In this document: positions 1-6,230 of the stretch, piece after piece
Layout: each line of letters opens with the position of its first letter
Numbering within the stretch: position 1 is the first letter of the stretch
Source of the DNA: Shinella granuli
Lineage (GTDB): Bacteria > Pseudomonadota > Alphaproteobacteria > Rhizobiales > Rhizobiaceae
Assembly: GCF_004341885.1 (NCBI RefSeq)
Contig: NZ_SLVX01000002.1
Location: 1-64,000 of the forward strand
Direction: 5' to 3'
DNA: 64,000 nt
Translations under genes and position numbers: made by a program
The notes under the pieces: model-generated
Told to the model about the DNA's origin: nothing
The model's database searches: none
What the model saw: the letters and a program-made list of their open reading frames with translations, nothing else

Positions 1-12
1 TTTGGTCGACAT
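1..12 (-). CDS. 5' end of an unidentified gene leaving the window
   Basis: A minus-strand ATG at position 12 opens a frame (M-S-T-K) that runs off the left edge. It lies about 40 bases downstream of an SOS box and a possible promoter (-35 TTGACT at 85-80). Only four codons are visible, so no family can be named. The gene is inferred from the promoter geometry alone. Confidence 0.3.
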
Positions 13-51
13 GGGGAACCTCATAGGAATTGCGTCCGCTCGGCGGACTAT

Positions 52-66
52 GTTCCTATTTTGTTC
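52..66 (-). promoter_or_regulatory. LexA (SOS) box, GTTC-N7-GTTC
   Basis: The sequence GTTCCTATTTTGTTC is a perfect match to the alphaproteobacterial LexA operator, two direct GTTC repeats seven bases apart. Read on the minus strand it overlaps the expected -10 region of a promoter whose -35 (TTGACT) is at 85-80, so LexA would block a gene running leftwards out of the window. The motif is seen directly; its regulatory role is inferred. Confidence 0.6.
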
Positions 67-203
67 TCATTCGAGTGGGAGTCAAGGTGGAACCGGGAGG
101 GGTGGTCACCCGCTTCCTGATTAACCTCAATTCTTGGGGTTAACGAGCTGATTGATTTGATTCGATCATGCTGCCGGCCGTATGGAGGGCAGGAGGTGAT
201 TTG

Positions 204-380
204 ATGAAGTATGAGATTGGAATGCACATTGTCTATGACGTGCTGAATAAGGGCGTCCTAGTCGAATTCCGCGGTAAGTCGCACTATCTGGCCGGCCCCT
301 TCAAGACCCAGAAGGAAGCGATAGGCGCGGGTGAGGAGCTGTGCCGTAAGCTGGGCTGGGGAAAATCGGACGGCGCCTGA
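204..380 (+). CDS. small hypothetical protein (58 aa)
   Basis: I do not recognise this family. The ATG at 204 is preferred over the one at 168 because a strong ribosome binding site, AGGAGGTGAT (191-200), sits just before it. The product is a short basic protein with the pattern of a small beta-alpha fold: an N-terminal beta-rich half (IVYDVLNKGVLVEF) and a C-terminal helix (TQKEAIGAGEELCRKLGW). There are no membrane segments or cysteine clusters. It could belong to the integrative element or to the neighbouring chromosome. Confidence 0.6.
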   Translation: MKYEIGMHIVYDVLNKGVLVEFRGKSHYLAGPFKTQKEAIGAGEELCRKLGWGKSDGA

Positions 381-445
381 GGCGACGCCAGGTGCTGGTT
401 CTTTGCTACCCTACCGACGACCCACTGGGCGTTCGAGGTTGACAC

Positions 446-470
446 AAAAAAAGCCCCGCCGAAGCGGGGC
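446..470 (-). terminator. intrinsic terminator for the gene at 626-1075
   Basis: On the minus strand GCCCCGC-TTCG-GCGGGGC is followed by a run of seven T. The hairpin lies about 155 bases downstream of the minus-strand gene ending at 626. It could also slow transcription arriving from the plus-strand gene that ends at 380. Confidence 0.7.
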
Positions 471-625
471 AATTCGAGTGGCACATTGGCTCATGCCACT
501 GGGAGGGCCTTCAGAGCCCGCCGCTATAGAATATAGAAATTGGGTGTATGTGAAGGCCGGGATCAGCGAAATCGGTACGGTTCGTGAATAAATTCAGTGC
601 GGTACCGGTGCGCGGCGCAGCGACC

Positions 626-1075
626 CTAGTCCAGCAGATCCACAATCTCCCATCCCTCCGTCGTCAGCGCGGTCCAGAACCGCCCCTCTGCATCCTGCTC
701 CATGGTCGCCCAGCCACGCAGCCGAAGGCGGCGGACCACATCCTTCATCTCGGCAGGGATGTCGTTGAAATGCCGCACCCGCACCGCAAGGAAGCGCAAG
801 GCTTGGACTTGGGGTGCCGTGAGGCGGACGACGGGTTTCTTCGAGATATAGCCGGCCGCACGCAACTTGGCGCCCTGATCGGTGATGACGATCCTGATCT
901 TCTTTCGGGGCTCGACGCGCATGTCAGCGAAGCCCAGCTTCTCCAGTTCCTGGAATGCGACCAGATCCTGGTAGGAGAGCCCGTCCATGACGATTCCGTC
1001 GCTGGTCGCCAAGCGATCGACGAGGTCGATCTGGGCGGGCGTCAGGCGGTATATCAGGATGGGTTTGGCAGGCAT
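626..1075 (-). CDS. hypothetical protein with possible winged-helix folds
   Basis: The 149-residue protein starts at an ATG read from 1075. I do not recognise a named family. It seems to contain two winged-helix-like segments: residues about 8-60 (LTPAQIDLVDRLATSDG then a QELEKLGFADM helix) and about 85-149 (LTAPQVQALRFLA then LRLRGWATMEQDAEGRFWTALTTEGWEIVDLL, which resembles the wing of an HTH fold). A DNA-binding role is therefore only a suggestion. The first 17 codons and the upstream bases recur, degraded, near 2410-2475, so the gene has been partly duplicated in this region. Confidence 0.65.
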   Translation of the reverse strand: MPAKPILIYRLTPAQIDLVDRLATSDGIVMDGLSYQDLVAFQELEKLGFADMRVEPRKKIRIVITDQGAKLRAAGYISKKPVVRLTAPQVQALRFLAVRVRHFNDIPAEMKDVVRRLRLRGWATMEQDAEGRFWTALTTEGWEIVDLLD

Positions 1076-1222
1076 GGCTAAATCGCGTTAGTACGCGAAA
1101 ATGCCATTGCGGGGCGAGGTTGTCAAAATTTCCATCACTTCTAAAATCTCGGCGCTTATGTAAACGGGAGTCTGGATTACGCGAAATGGTTATGCTTTCC
1201 TCATATCGAAGGGAGCTCTACA

Positions 1223-1426
1223 ATGAACCGGTGCAAAGTCGAGATCGCAAGTTTGCTCGCAAGAACGATTGAAAAGATGATTCGATCTGAAGGTCACTGC
1301 GCGGTGCGACTATCCGATGATTGTATTAGAGTGCTAGCAGAAACCATTGACGCCATCGGGACCGGACGTGTCAGAATCGGCGCGGAGGCGGCGCTCGCAG
1401 AACATGGCTGCAGGCCGGAAGACTAA
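1223..1426 (+). CDS. small hypothetical protein (67 aa)
   Basis: The gene is preceded by GAAGGGAGC (1207-1215), a fair ribosome binding site. The predicted product is helical, with one stretch resembling rhizobial short regulators (VEIASLLARTIEKMIRSEG). I cannot assign a family. A small hairpin (AGACCGT/ACGGTCT, 1473-1490) lies about 47 bases downstream and may end the transcript, though only three T follow it. Confidence 0.5.
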   Translation: MNRCKVEIASLLARTIEKMIRSEGHCAVRLSDDCIRVLAETIDAIGTGRVRIGAEAALAEHGCRPED

Positions 1427-1711
1427 CTAAATACTCCGGCGCGAGCGGGACATTTGTGATGCGTGCGAAGTGAGACCGTGCCTACGGTCTTTGCATCGTG
1501 AACATTAATCGCCGATGGGAGCGTGAAGCTTGGATCGCTTATTCAACGCGCTCACATATACCGATCGTGGATTACTCGGTGTGCCGACGGTGGCGCGTCC
1601 CGACAATGCAAGTACTTCAGGCTGAAGGGTGGGCGAAAAACCATGAAGGCTTGACCGATAGGCGCATGTGAACCGCATAACCACCTTGTATACCCTGCCA
1701 TTGCTCCCAAG
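1427..1711. other. intergenic stretch without a recognisable gene
   Basis: Between the gene ending at 1426 and the terminator of the DUF892 gene I see no reading frame with a convincing start or codon pattern. The only structure noted is the short hairpin at 1473-1490. Frames that cross the stretch lack ribosome binding sites and have atypical composition. Confidence 0.5.
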
Positions 1712-1748
1712 AAAACCGCCCGCCCTGTTGCTGGGGCGAGCGGCTATC
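1712..1748 (-). terminator. intrinsic terminator of the DUF892 gene
   Basis: Read on the minus strand, a GC-rich stem (AGCCGCTCGCCC with GGGCGGGCGGTT, one mismatch) with an eight-base loop runs into a short T tract. It lies 27 bases beyond the stop codon of the ferritin-like gene, as expected for its terminator. Confidence 0.6.
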
Positions 1749-1774
1749 ACGGGACGGTCGGCGGCAGGGGATGA

Positions 1775-2269
1775 CTACGCGGCTTTCTTTGCCGCCGTGG
1801 TCTTATTGATCGCCGTCACGGCTAGGTTCGTCAGCTTGTTGTTGGTCGCCTTCTCCTGGTCAAGGATCTCGCTCAGAAGCTTGTGCGCTTCGTCGTGGCC
1901 GAGATCCTTGGCCCATTCGCGGAGCGAACCGTAACGTGCGATCTCATAGTGCTCCACAGCCTGGCAGGCAGCGAGCAGGCCGGCATCCAGCGCGGTGCCT
2001 TCTGCCTCTTCCATCAGGCCATCGGCTTCCTTGATCAGACCCTCGATGGCGTCGCACTTCTCGCCGGAGGCCTTCTTGCCGATCGACTTGAAGACCTGGT
2101 CCAGCTTTTTGATCTGCTCTTTGGTTTCCGCAAGATGTTCCTCAGCCGCCTTCTTGAGCTCGGCGCTCTTGGCAGCCTTTGCCACCTTCGGCAGCGCCTT
2201 CGTGATGGCGTTTTCCGCGTAGTAGACGTCCTGCAGGGTGTGCTCGAAAATATCAGCCAGCGTTTTCAT
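1775..2269 (-). CDS. ferritin-like DUF892 (YciE-type) protein
   Basis: The product is a 164-residue ferritin-like protein of the DUF892/YciE family, usually linked to osmotic and oxidative stress. The start is set at the ATG read from 2269 because AGGGAG lies just upstream. The opening MKTLADIFEHTLQDVYYAE is typical. Candidate metal-binding acidic and histidine residues sit in helices 1, 3 and 4 (for example E-H-L near 50 and AVEHYEIARY near 110). The C-terminus is a lysine/alanine-rich tail (TTAAKKAA). A terminator follows. The biochemical activity of the family is poorly known, so the stress role is inferred from relatives. Confidence 0.88.
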   Translation of the reverse strand: MKTLADIFEHTLQDVYYAENAITKALPKVAKAAKSAELKKAAEEHLAETKEQIKKLDQVFKSIGKKASGEKCDAIEGLIKEADGLMEEAEGTALDAGLLAACQAVEHYEIARYGSLREWAKDLGHDEAHKLLSEILDQEKATNNKLTNLAVTAINKTTAAKKAA

Positions 2270-2707
2270 GGTGGGGCTCCCTTTGCTGTGATTGAGCACC
2301 AAGAATGAAAAGCATACGAATTTGTTCCAGGGGCGCTGGATACCGGGATCGGGCGGCCCGGTCGCGCAACGATCGTGCGGGAACGCAGGTGCTTGGTTGG
2401 GTCTCTTCGATCTGAGCAGGCGTTAGGCGGTATATGAGGATGGGTTTGGCGGGCATGGCTAAATCGTCGTGGTGCGTGAACTCTGTCACCATGCGGCGGG
2501 GTTGTCGAGGGGCACGAGAATGGGGGCAATCCAAAATTGGATGGTTGGAAATCAAGGGGTTAGCACGGATCGGTGCCGAATGATTTCAATGTTTTAGCGC
2601 CGGCAAGCCTTTGAAAACATTGGGTCGATTTTTCCGCGGCGAGGGGCCTGCCATAATATACATTTACAAATTTGTCAAGAAAATCAGTGGCTTGCGAGGT
2701 CTTTTTC
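2270..2707. other. intergenic region with a degraded duplicate of the 626-1075 gene start
   Basis: No intact gene is seen. Positions 2415-2470 closely resemble 1031-1085, that is the first 17 codons plus upstream bases of the minus-strand gene at 626-1075. After the shared MPAKPILIYRLTPAQI the frame no longer matches, so this is a truncated copy. The rest (2480-2700) is AT-richer and shows nothing recognisable before the promoter at 2708. Confidence 0.6.
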
Positions 2708-2737
2708 TTGACATGCGAAGCCCCTTGGCGCTATAAA
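2708..2737 (+). promoter_or_regulatory. sigma-70-type promoter for the gene at 2847
   Basis: TTGACA (2708-2713) and TATAAA (2732-2737) are separated by 18 bases, close to the housekeeping consensus. Transcription would begin near 2744, leaving a leader of about 100 bases with strong inverted repeats before the start codon at 2847. Confidence 0.6.
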
Positions 2738-2773
2738 CACTGCGCGGCATACCGAACCGCAGGCATACCACCA

Positions 2774-2833
2774 CTATTGAGGAGAGAGCGACGACACTGG
2801 TTTTAACCGGCCGACTTCGTTCGGCCTCAATAG
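2774..2833 (+). promoter_or_regulatory. structured mRNA leader with competing hairpins
   Basis: Two inverted repeats share bases. CTATTGAGG (2774-2782) pairs with CCTCAATAG (2825-2833), and inside it GGCCGA (2809-2814) pairs with TCGGCC (2821-2826). Because 2825-2826 belong to both stems the full pairings cannot form together. The ribosome binding site (GAAGGAAAGG, 2833-2842) abuts the outer stem. This looks like a leader that could control translation, but no known riboswitch class was recognised. Confidence 0.35.
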
Positions 2834-2846
2834 AAGGAAAGGTCAA

Positions 2847-3137
2847 ATGTCAGACAGCTTTATCGTCCCAAATTTCATTCCCGTGCAAGCGTTGATCGAG
2901 CAGCGAAGGCGCGTACTAGAACTGATGCATGAAGTATCAGACGTAGTAGGAAGCCATCTCGCGATTACCCTAAACGAGATTGAAGAAGAGATTGTGGTAA
3001 CGCCAGCAGCCTCCATTGAGGAAATTGAGGAGAAGGAACAATTCTTCGTTGACGCGACGGCCGAGTTTGAACGCCCCCGTCTCGTTGAACTGTTCAAAAT
3101 CTGCATCCACGCCGACCGGCGACGGCTTTGTGCTTGA
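2847..3137 (+). CDS. hypothetical acidic protein (96 aa)
   Basis: I do not recognise this protein. It follows a clear promoter, a structured leader and a good ribosome binding site (GAAGGAAAGG), so it is very likely expressed. The product is helical and acidic in its middle (NEIEEEIVVTPAASIEEIEEKEQ, near 43-65). The final dozen residues (ADRRRLCA) look compositionally different and may reflect recent rearrangement of the 3' end. Confidence 0.55.
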   Translation: MSDSFIVPNFIPVQALIEQRRRVLELMHEVSDVVGSHLAITLNEIEEEIVVTPAASIEEIEEKEQFFVDATAEFERPRLVELFKICIHADRRRLCA

Positions 3138-3225
3138 TTTCAAATCTGACATCCCTCAAGCGGCGCGCCCCTTCGTAGCGATACGCGCTGCCACCTACGC
3201 GCCTGCGTTCATTCGGATCCAGGAT

Positions 3226-3483
3226 CTAACCCTGCCGATCCCGCAGGCGTACTCCGCAGCCGTTGCCGTTCGAGGGGATGAACAATATCCCGAAATCCAA
3301 TAGTGCCTGCACTACCGCGGCGACATTGTTCGGCATACCTGACATCGGCCCGGTGGATGCCTCCATGCGTCTGAGTGTCGGCAACGAGATGTTGGCGGCC
3401 TTCGCAAGATCGGCTTGCGAAATTCCGGCTAGCGCCCGGGCTGCTGAAACCTGTCGCCCCGTAATATGATATTTTTCTATCAC
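3226..3483 (-). CDS. XRE-family helix-turn-helix regulator
   Basis: This 85-residue protein is little more than one Cro/C1-type HTH (residues about 10-45: ITGRQVSAARALAGISQADLA..., recognition helix near ISLPTLRRMEA). It starts with GTG at 3483. It is divergent from the gene chain beginning at 3566, and a palindrome (TATCA-CTA-TGATA) covers its start codon and lies beside the -35 of the divergent promoter. It therefore probably represses both its own synthesis and the rightward genes, as an element or phage control switch. DNA specificity is inferred from position only. Confidence 0.8.
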   Translation of the reverse strand: MIEKYHITGRQVSAARALAGISQADLAKAANISLPTLRRMEASTGPMSGMPNNVAAVVQALLDFGILFIPSNGNGCGVRLRDRQG

Positions 3484-3492
3484 TATGATATT
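3465..3492. promoter_or_regulatory. probable operator of the XRE regulator
   Basis: TATGATATT occurs twice (3465-3473 and 3484-3492), and TATCACTATGATA (3478-3490) is a perfect inverted repeat with a three-base centre. The sites overlap the start of the regulator gene and end just before the -35 of the divergent promoter, the usual arrangement for a repressor that also regulates itself. Confidence 0.5.
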
Positions 3493-3498
3493 AACCTA

Positions 3499-3526
3499 TT
3501 GACATGTGTCCTTCTTGAGATATTCC
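3499..3526 (+). promoter_or_regulatory. promoter of the rightward small-gene chain
   Basis: TTGACA (3499-3504) and TATTCC (3521-3526) are 16 bases apart. The promoter lies inside the longer reading frame that opens at 3506, which argues that translation starts later, at the ATG at 3566. Confidence 0.5.
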
Positions 3527-3565
3527 TATCACCAAGATTGGAAGATCGCAACGGAGCAACTCAAC

Positions 3566-3898
3566 ATGACGCAGCCCCAAGCCACCGCCCTAAGCAACAA
3601 CCCCACGACCATCGCCGCTTTTCGGCGGCACCTTCGCCAGCAGAACCCGCCGAAGTTTCAGCCCGGCGATGTGGTTGACTTCGAGAAGGAGGGCGGCCGC
3701 AAGTGGCCCCTGATGATCCTGGGCATCCGCGGCGATGCCGCCGACGTCATATGCTATGACGGAAATCCTCATCTCCTGCGCATCAAGGTCGCCACGCTGG
3801 AGGCGCTGCGGATCACGAAGGTCGAAGCGAGCAGCGAGGAGACGGTCACTATGTACCGAGCGCTGGTCGGTCTGGACATTGAGGGGGAAGCAGCATGA
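3566..3898 (+). CDS. hypothetical protein, first gene of the element operon
   Basis: The 110-residue product starts at the ATG at 3566, downstream of the promoter and the ribosome binding site ACGGAGC. No family is recognised. It contains a stretch resembling small SH3-like beta barrels (KFQPGDVVDFEKEGGRKWPLMILGI, about residues 27-51, then ADVICYDGNPHLLRIKVATLEAL). That fold is common in phage accessory proteins, but the resemblance is weak. Its stop overlaps the next start (ATGA), so the two are translationally coupled. Confidence 0.6.
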   Translation: MTQPQATALSNNPTTIAAFRRHLRQQNPPKFQPGDVVDFEKEGGRKWPLMILGIRGDAADVICYDGNPHLLRIKVATLEALRITKVEASSEETVTMYRALVGLDIEGEAA

Positions 3899-4083
3899 AC
3901 ATCCAGCGCCACAAGATCGAGCGCGCCATCGACGTGCTGATCGCCCTCCTGGATGCCGCTGACGGCGATCCAGACCTCGAGGACGACGAGCGCGAGGAAG
4001 ATCCTTCCGAACGCGGCATCGCCGACCACGACGGTCTGATCGAGCAGGGGTTCGGGATGTTGTGCGGAGAGGAGGCAGCCTGA
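3895..4083 (+). CDS. small acidic hypothetical protein (62 aa)
   Basis: The start overlaps the previous stop in ATGA at 3895, and its own stop overlaps the next start, so it sits in a coupled chain. The product is very acidic in its centre (DGDPDLEDDEREEDPSERG, residues about 24-42), with an N-terminal helix rich in Ile and Leu. I do not recognise it. Phage-derived operons often carry such short acidic proteins of unknown role. Confidence 0.55.
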   Translation: MNIQRHKIERAIDVLIALLDAADGDPDLEDDEREEDPSERGIADHDGLIEQGFGMLCGEEAA

Positions 4084-4361
4084 TGGCAAAGTTCATGAGG
4101 GTACGCCGCCGCCTCCGCGAAGCGCAGGGCGGGATGTGCTGCTACTGCGCTCGCCAGATGGGGCCGCCACACAAGGACAAAAAGCCACATCCTTCGAGCG
4201 AAACGATCGAGCACCTGCGCCGCAAGGCCGATGGCGGGACAAACGCTCCCGACAACCTCGCGCTGGCTTGCAGCGAATGCAACACCGGTCGCGGTGCGAT
4301 GGACTGGCTGACCTACAAGACCGTCCGTACGGGCGAAATCTACAGGGAGATGATGGCATGA
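4083..4361 (+). CDS. HNH endonuclease
   Basis: The 92-residue protein is a minimal HNH nuclease. CYCARQM near residue 19 gives the first Cys pair and ALACSECNTGRG near residues 68-79 the second, together a structural zinc site. The catalytic ββα segment runs SSETIEHLRRKADGGTNAPDNLALAC with the histidine of IEH and the asparagine of PDN. The start is the ATG overlapping the previous stop. Phages and mobile elements use such enzymes in packaging, homing or host-DNA damage; which applies here cannot be seen. Confidence 0.85.
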   Translation: MAKFMRVRRRLREAQGGMCCYCARQMGPPHKDKKPHPSSETIEHLRRKADGGTNAPDNLALACSECNTGRGAMDWLTYKTVRTGEIYREMMA

Positions 4362-4549
4362 ACTGGCGCGATTGGTATCCCGAAGGCTCCACCGTCTTCG
4401 TCGGCCGTGAGAGCTATCTGGCGAAGCACAATGAACACGGGCTTGGCCTGGACCTCTACAAAGACGGCGAGTTGGCCATGACGATCACACCGGAGTACGT
4501 GCCGGTGATTGCGGATGGCGTGAAGTTTCCGACGGAGAAACAGCCATGA
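4358..4549 (+). CDS. small hypothetical protein (63 aa)
   Basis: The gene starts with an ATG that overlaps the HNH stop (ATGA) and ends in another ATGA overlap with the next start. The product is a compact, beta-rich protein (WYPEGSTVFVGRESYLAK at 5-22, then DLYKDGELAMTITPEYVPV). It has no recognisable motif, but its position in an unbroken coupled chain supports it as real. Confidence 0.6.
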   Translation: MNWRDWYPEGSTVFVGRESYLAKHNEHGLGLDLYKDGELAMTITPEYVPVIADGVKFPTEKQP

Positions 4550-4728
4550 CCCAGCCGAGATTCGTGATGATGACGTGCCTCAACGGTCAGGTCGGTTGCC
4601 TTGGTGTCGCGCTCAGCTTCGAGCACGCGAAGGAAGCCGTCGACGAGTGAGCCCAGGAACACCGTGCGGGCGACCGCGCATATGCTTGGATCGAACGCGC
4701 CGAATACGCGGTTTATCCCGCCTCCTAA
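4546..4728 (+). pseudogene. short gene interrupted by an in-frame TGA
   Basis: The frame opens at the ATG at 4546, overlapping the previous stop, and meets TGA at 4648-4650 after 34 codons. The same frame continues with protein-like sequence (AQEHRAGDRAYAWIERAEY) to a TAA at 4726. Reading TGA as Trp gives a coherent peptide of about 60 residues. The simplest view is a TGG-to-TGA change that broke the gene. A 34-residue product ending at 4650 remains possible. Confidence 0.5.
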
Positions 4729-4735
4729 CCATTTC

Positions 4736-4812
4736 GCCCTTGTATCCGCGCGGGACTTCTACCCCGACAGCGGTAACGGATGATGCGAGTTCGAATCTCG
4801 CCAAGGGCTCCA
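4736..4812 (+). tRNA. tRNA-like sequence, degenerate or non-canonical
   Basis: The 7-bp acceptor stem is perfect (GCCCTTG 4736-4742 with CAAGGGC 4802-4808), followed by T-CCA. The T arm is canonical (GCGAG-TTCGAAT-CTCGC, 4785-4801) and the total length is right for a class I tRNA. The middle does not fold properly. A stem CGGG/CCCG (4751-4754 with 4760-4763) has a loop containing TTCTA, but no ordinary D arm can be drawn. It may be a decayed tRNA-Arg(TCT)-like gene carried by the element, or the remnant of another attachment site. A strong terminator follows 39 bases later. Confidence 0.35.
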
Positions 4813-4850
4813 TTTCCTTCCCGACCGTCGTCATGTCCGATCAGGAAGGT

Positions 4851-4893
4851 GCCGCGCGTTGCTGCTCCTCGCTTGGTGACGCGCGGCTTTTCT
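4851..4893 (+). terminator. strong intrinsic terminator after the tRNA-like sequence
   Basis: GCCGCGCGT (4851-4859) and ACGCGCGGC (4879-4887) form a perfect 9-bp stem, followed by TTTTCT. It would end transcription of the rightward chain from 3566 through the tRNA-like sequence. Confidence 0.75.
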
Positions 4894-4994
4894 ATTCGCA
4901 GTCACCACAGGCCAGCGCGATACCACGTCCCCCACATGCGACGCGCGCTGGCCGCCTATTGCAGACGTGGAAAGCCAGCCGCAGAAAACCGAGT

Positions 4995-5630
4995 TTAGGC
5001 GCGGAGAATATTGGCTATTTCAATCAATGTAACGTGCGTAAAGACTGCATGAAATATATAGTCAATCTTTTTCTCATCTGGATCGCCATAGTAGTGAGAT
5101 TCTTGTTCAGCATCATGAGATATATGTCCTGCTCTATCATATTTAAACAATGTAATATTAGATGATGCGGAAACAACCGGACCAGAAAGATAAAACCTCA
5201 TTTCCGGTTTTCCCATATCGCGTCGTTCCATTTCGAACGGGTTATGCTCATCAGCCCAATCACCTTTAGAAAATGAAACTAGTGCCGCTTCAATAACGTC
5301 AACGATACTGTGGTCGTCCGGCAGGATGTTTATTTCTACGCACGGTAGGAACGCTAAGGTCCATGTCTTTCGGTGGCCACGCCAGTCGGTCACGCGGCAC
5401 GATTGATACTGACGCACGCATTCGACGCTTTTTTTGACCGAAGTAGTGACCGCAGCCGCCACCAAAAGGTGCGCCGCGTCTCGCGCGGTCATCGATCCCG
5501 CGCCACGTCCGGCCTTTTCCTTGCTCATAAGGCCGTGGTCACGAAGTTCGCGGGCTTGCTGACGAACGGTTGCTACTTCCAGCCTGAAACGCCGCGAAAT
5601 CAATTCCGCCAGTTCGCCTGGTTTCGCCAA
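4995..5630 (-). CDS. hypothetical element protein with possible HTH N-terminus
   Basis: The 211-residue protein starts with TTG at 5630, chosen because AGGAGATAGGGAC precedes it and no ATG is near. The N-terminus (residues about 5-40: GELAELISRRFRLEVATVRQQARELRDHGLM) looks like a winged-helix or MerR-like DNA-binding helix pair. A basic/alanine-rich middle (AGSMTARDAAHLLVAAAV) follows, and the C-terminal half is AT-richer with many Tyr, Asp and His. I do not recognise a named family. Its position beside inverted repeats suggests a regulatory role, which is inference. Confidence 0.6.
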   Translation of the reverse strand: MAKPGELAELISRRFRLEVATVRQQARELRDHGLMSKEKAGRGAGSMTARDAAHLLVAAAVTTSVKKSVECVRQYQSCRVTDWRGHRKTWTLAFLPCVEINILPDDHSIVDVIEAALVSFSKGDWADEHNPFEMERRDMGKPEMRFYLSGPVVSASSNITLFKYDRAGHISHDAEQESHYYGDPDEKKIDYIFHAVFTHVTLIEIANILRA

Positions 5631-5693
5631 GTCCCTATCTCCTGTGTTGGTTGTATCGCGCTTCTATAGCGACATCACCGAAACGTGTCAATT

Positions 5694-5731
5694 TATCGAA
5701 AGCTCCAGTATCGATATTTTTAGTTTCGATA
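5694..5731. promoter_or_regulatory. inverted-repeat operator candidate between divergent genes
   Basis: TATCGAAA (5694-5701) and TTTCGATA (5724-5731) form an 8-bp inverted repeat, with a further TATCGATA at 5709-5716 between them. The repeats lie in the AT-rich gap between the leftward gene at 5630 and the rightward gene at 5816, where a regulator would bind. The binding protein is not known. Confidence 0.4.
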
Positions 5732-5815
5732 GCTTGACCATCGATTGAATCGAGAGTAACAGTGTTGATACGCATTCAATCCAAAGACGGGCGCGTCACC
5801 TATGAGGAGAAGACA

Positions 5816-6166
5816 TTGACCAACGAACTTTCCTTTCAACTCGACAAGACCGCAGAATGGCGTGCGCGCAAGGCGGAGCGCCACCAAGAAGACCCCAGGA
5901 ATGCTGACGCCGTGGCGCGCCTGAAAGCTCTCTCCGGCCAGAGCGGCACAAGCGATGCATTTGCAGTTATCGAGGATATGGAAACCGACGTCGATAATCC
6001 GCACTACGACGGCCTCAGCGAGGCAAGGAGCGGAGTTCTGGCGTCGATCGGATTTAGCTTCCTTCCTGAAACCGTCGATGAGGTCGCGGTCGCCATTGTC
6101 CGCGCCCTTCGGGAATACCCTTCAGTCGAAGATATGGCGCGTGTTGCCAGCAAGCGTTCTGCGTAA
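5816..6166 (+). CDS. hypothetical element protein (116 aa)
   Basis: The start is set at TTG (5816) because GAGGAGA (5804-5810) lies five bases before it. The next gene has nearly the same ribosome-binding and start sequence. The product begins MTNELSFQLDKTAEWR, has a basic helix (WRARKAERHQEDPRNADAVARLKAL) and ends in SIGFSFLPETVDEVAVAIVRALREYPSVEDMARVASKRSA, a stretch that looks like a globular helical domain. No family is recognised. Confidence 0.55.
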   Translation: MTNELSFQLDKTAEWRARKAERHQEDPRNADAVARLKALSGQSGTSDAFAVIEDMETDVDNPHYDGLSEARSGVLASIGFSFLPETVDEVAVAIVRALREYPSVEDMARVASKRSA

Positions 6167-6230
6167 CGGCACCACGTGTAACCCGCTCGCATCAAGCGGC
6201 GGACGCGCTAACAGCAAAGAGGAGAAGAAA

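Noticed and set aside
60-90. Left attachment site of the tRNA-Pro element (TTCGAGTGGGAG)
   Set aside because: Only a few bases resemble the tRNA-Pro 3' end, and similar short matches occur by chance at 474. No convincing direct repeat was found in the window.
1505-1750. Minus-strand frame of 81 codons between the small gene and DUF892
   Set aside because: It runs through the DUF892 terminator, lacks a ribosome binding site and shows no codon bias.
4546-4812. A tRNA suppressing the TGA in the adjacent gene
   Set aside because: The loop of the tRNA-like sequence offers TCT or CTA as anticodon, not TCA, and the fold lacks a D arm. A nonsense mutation is the simpler reading.
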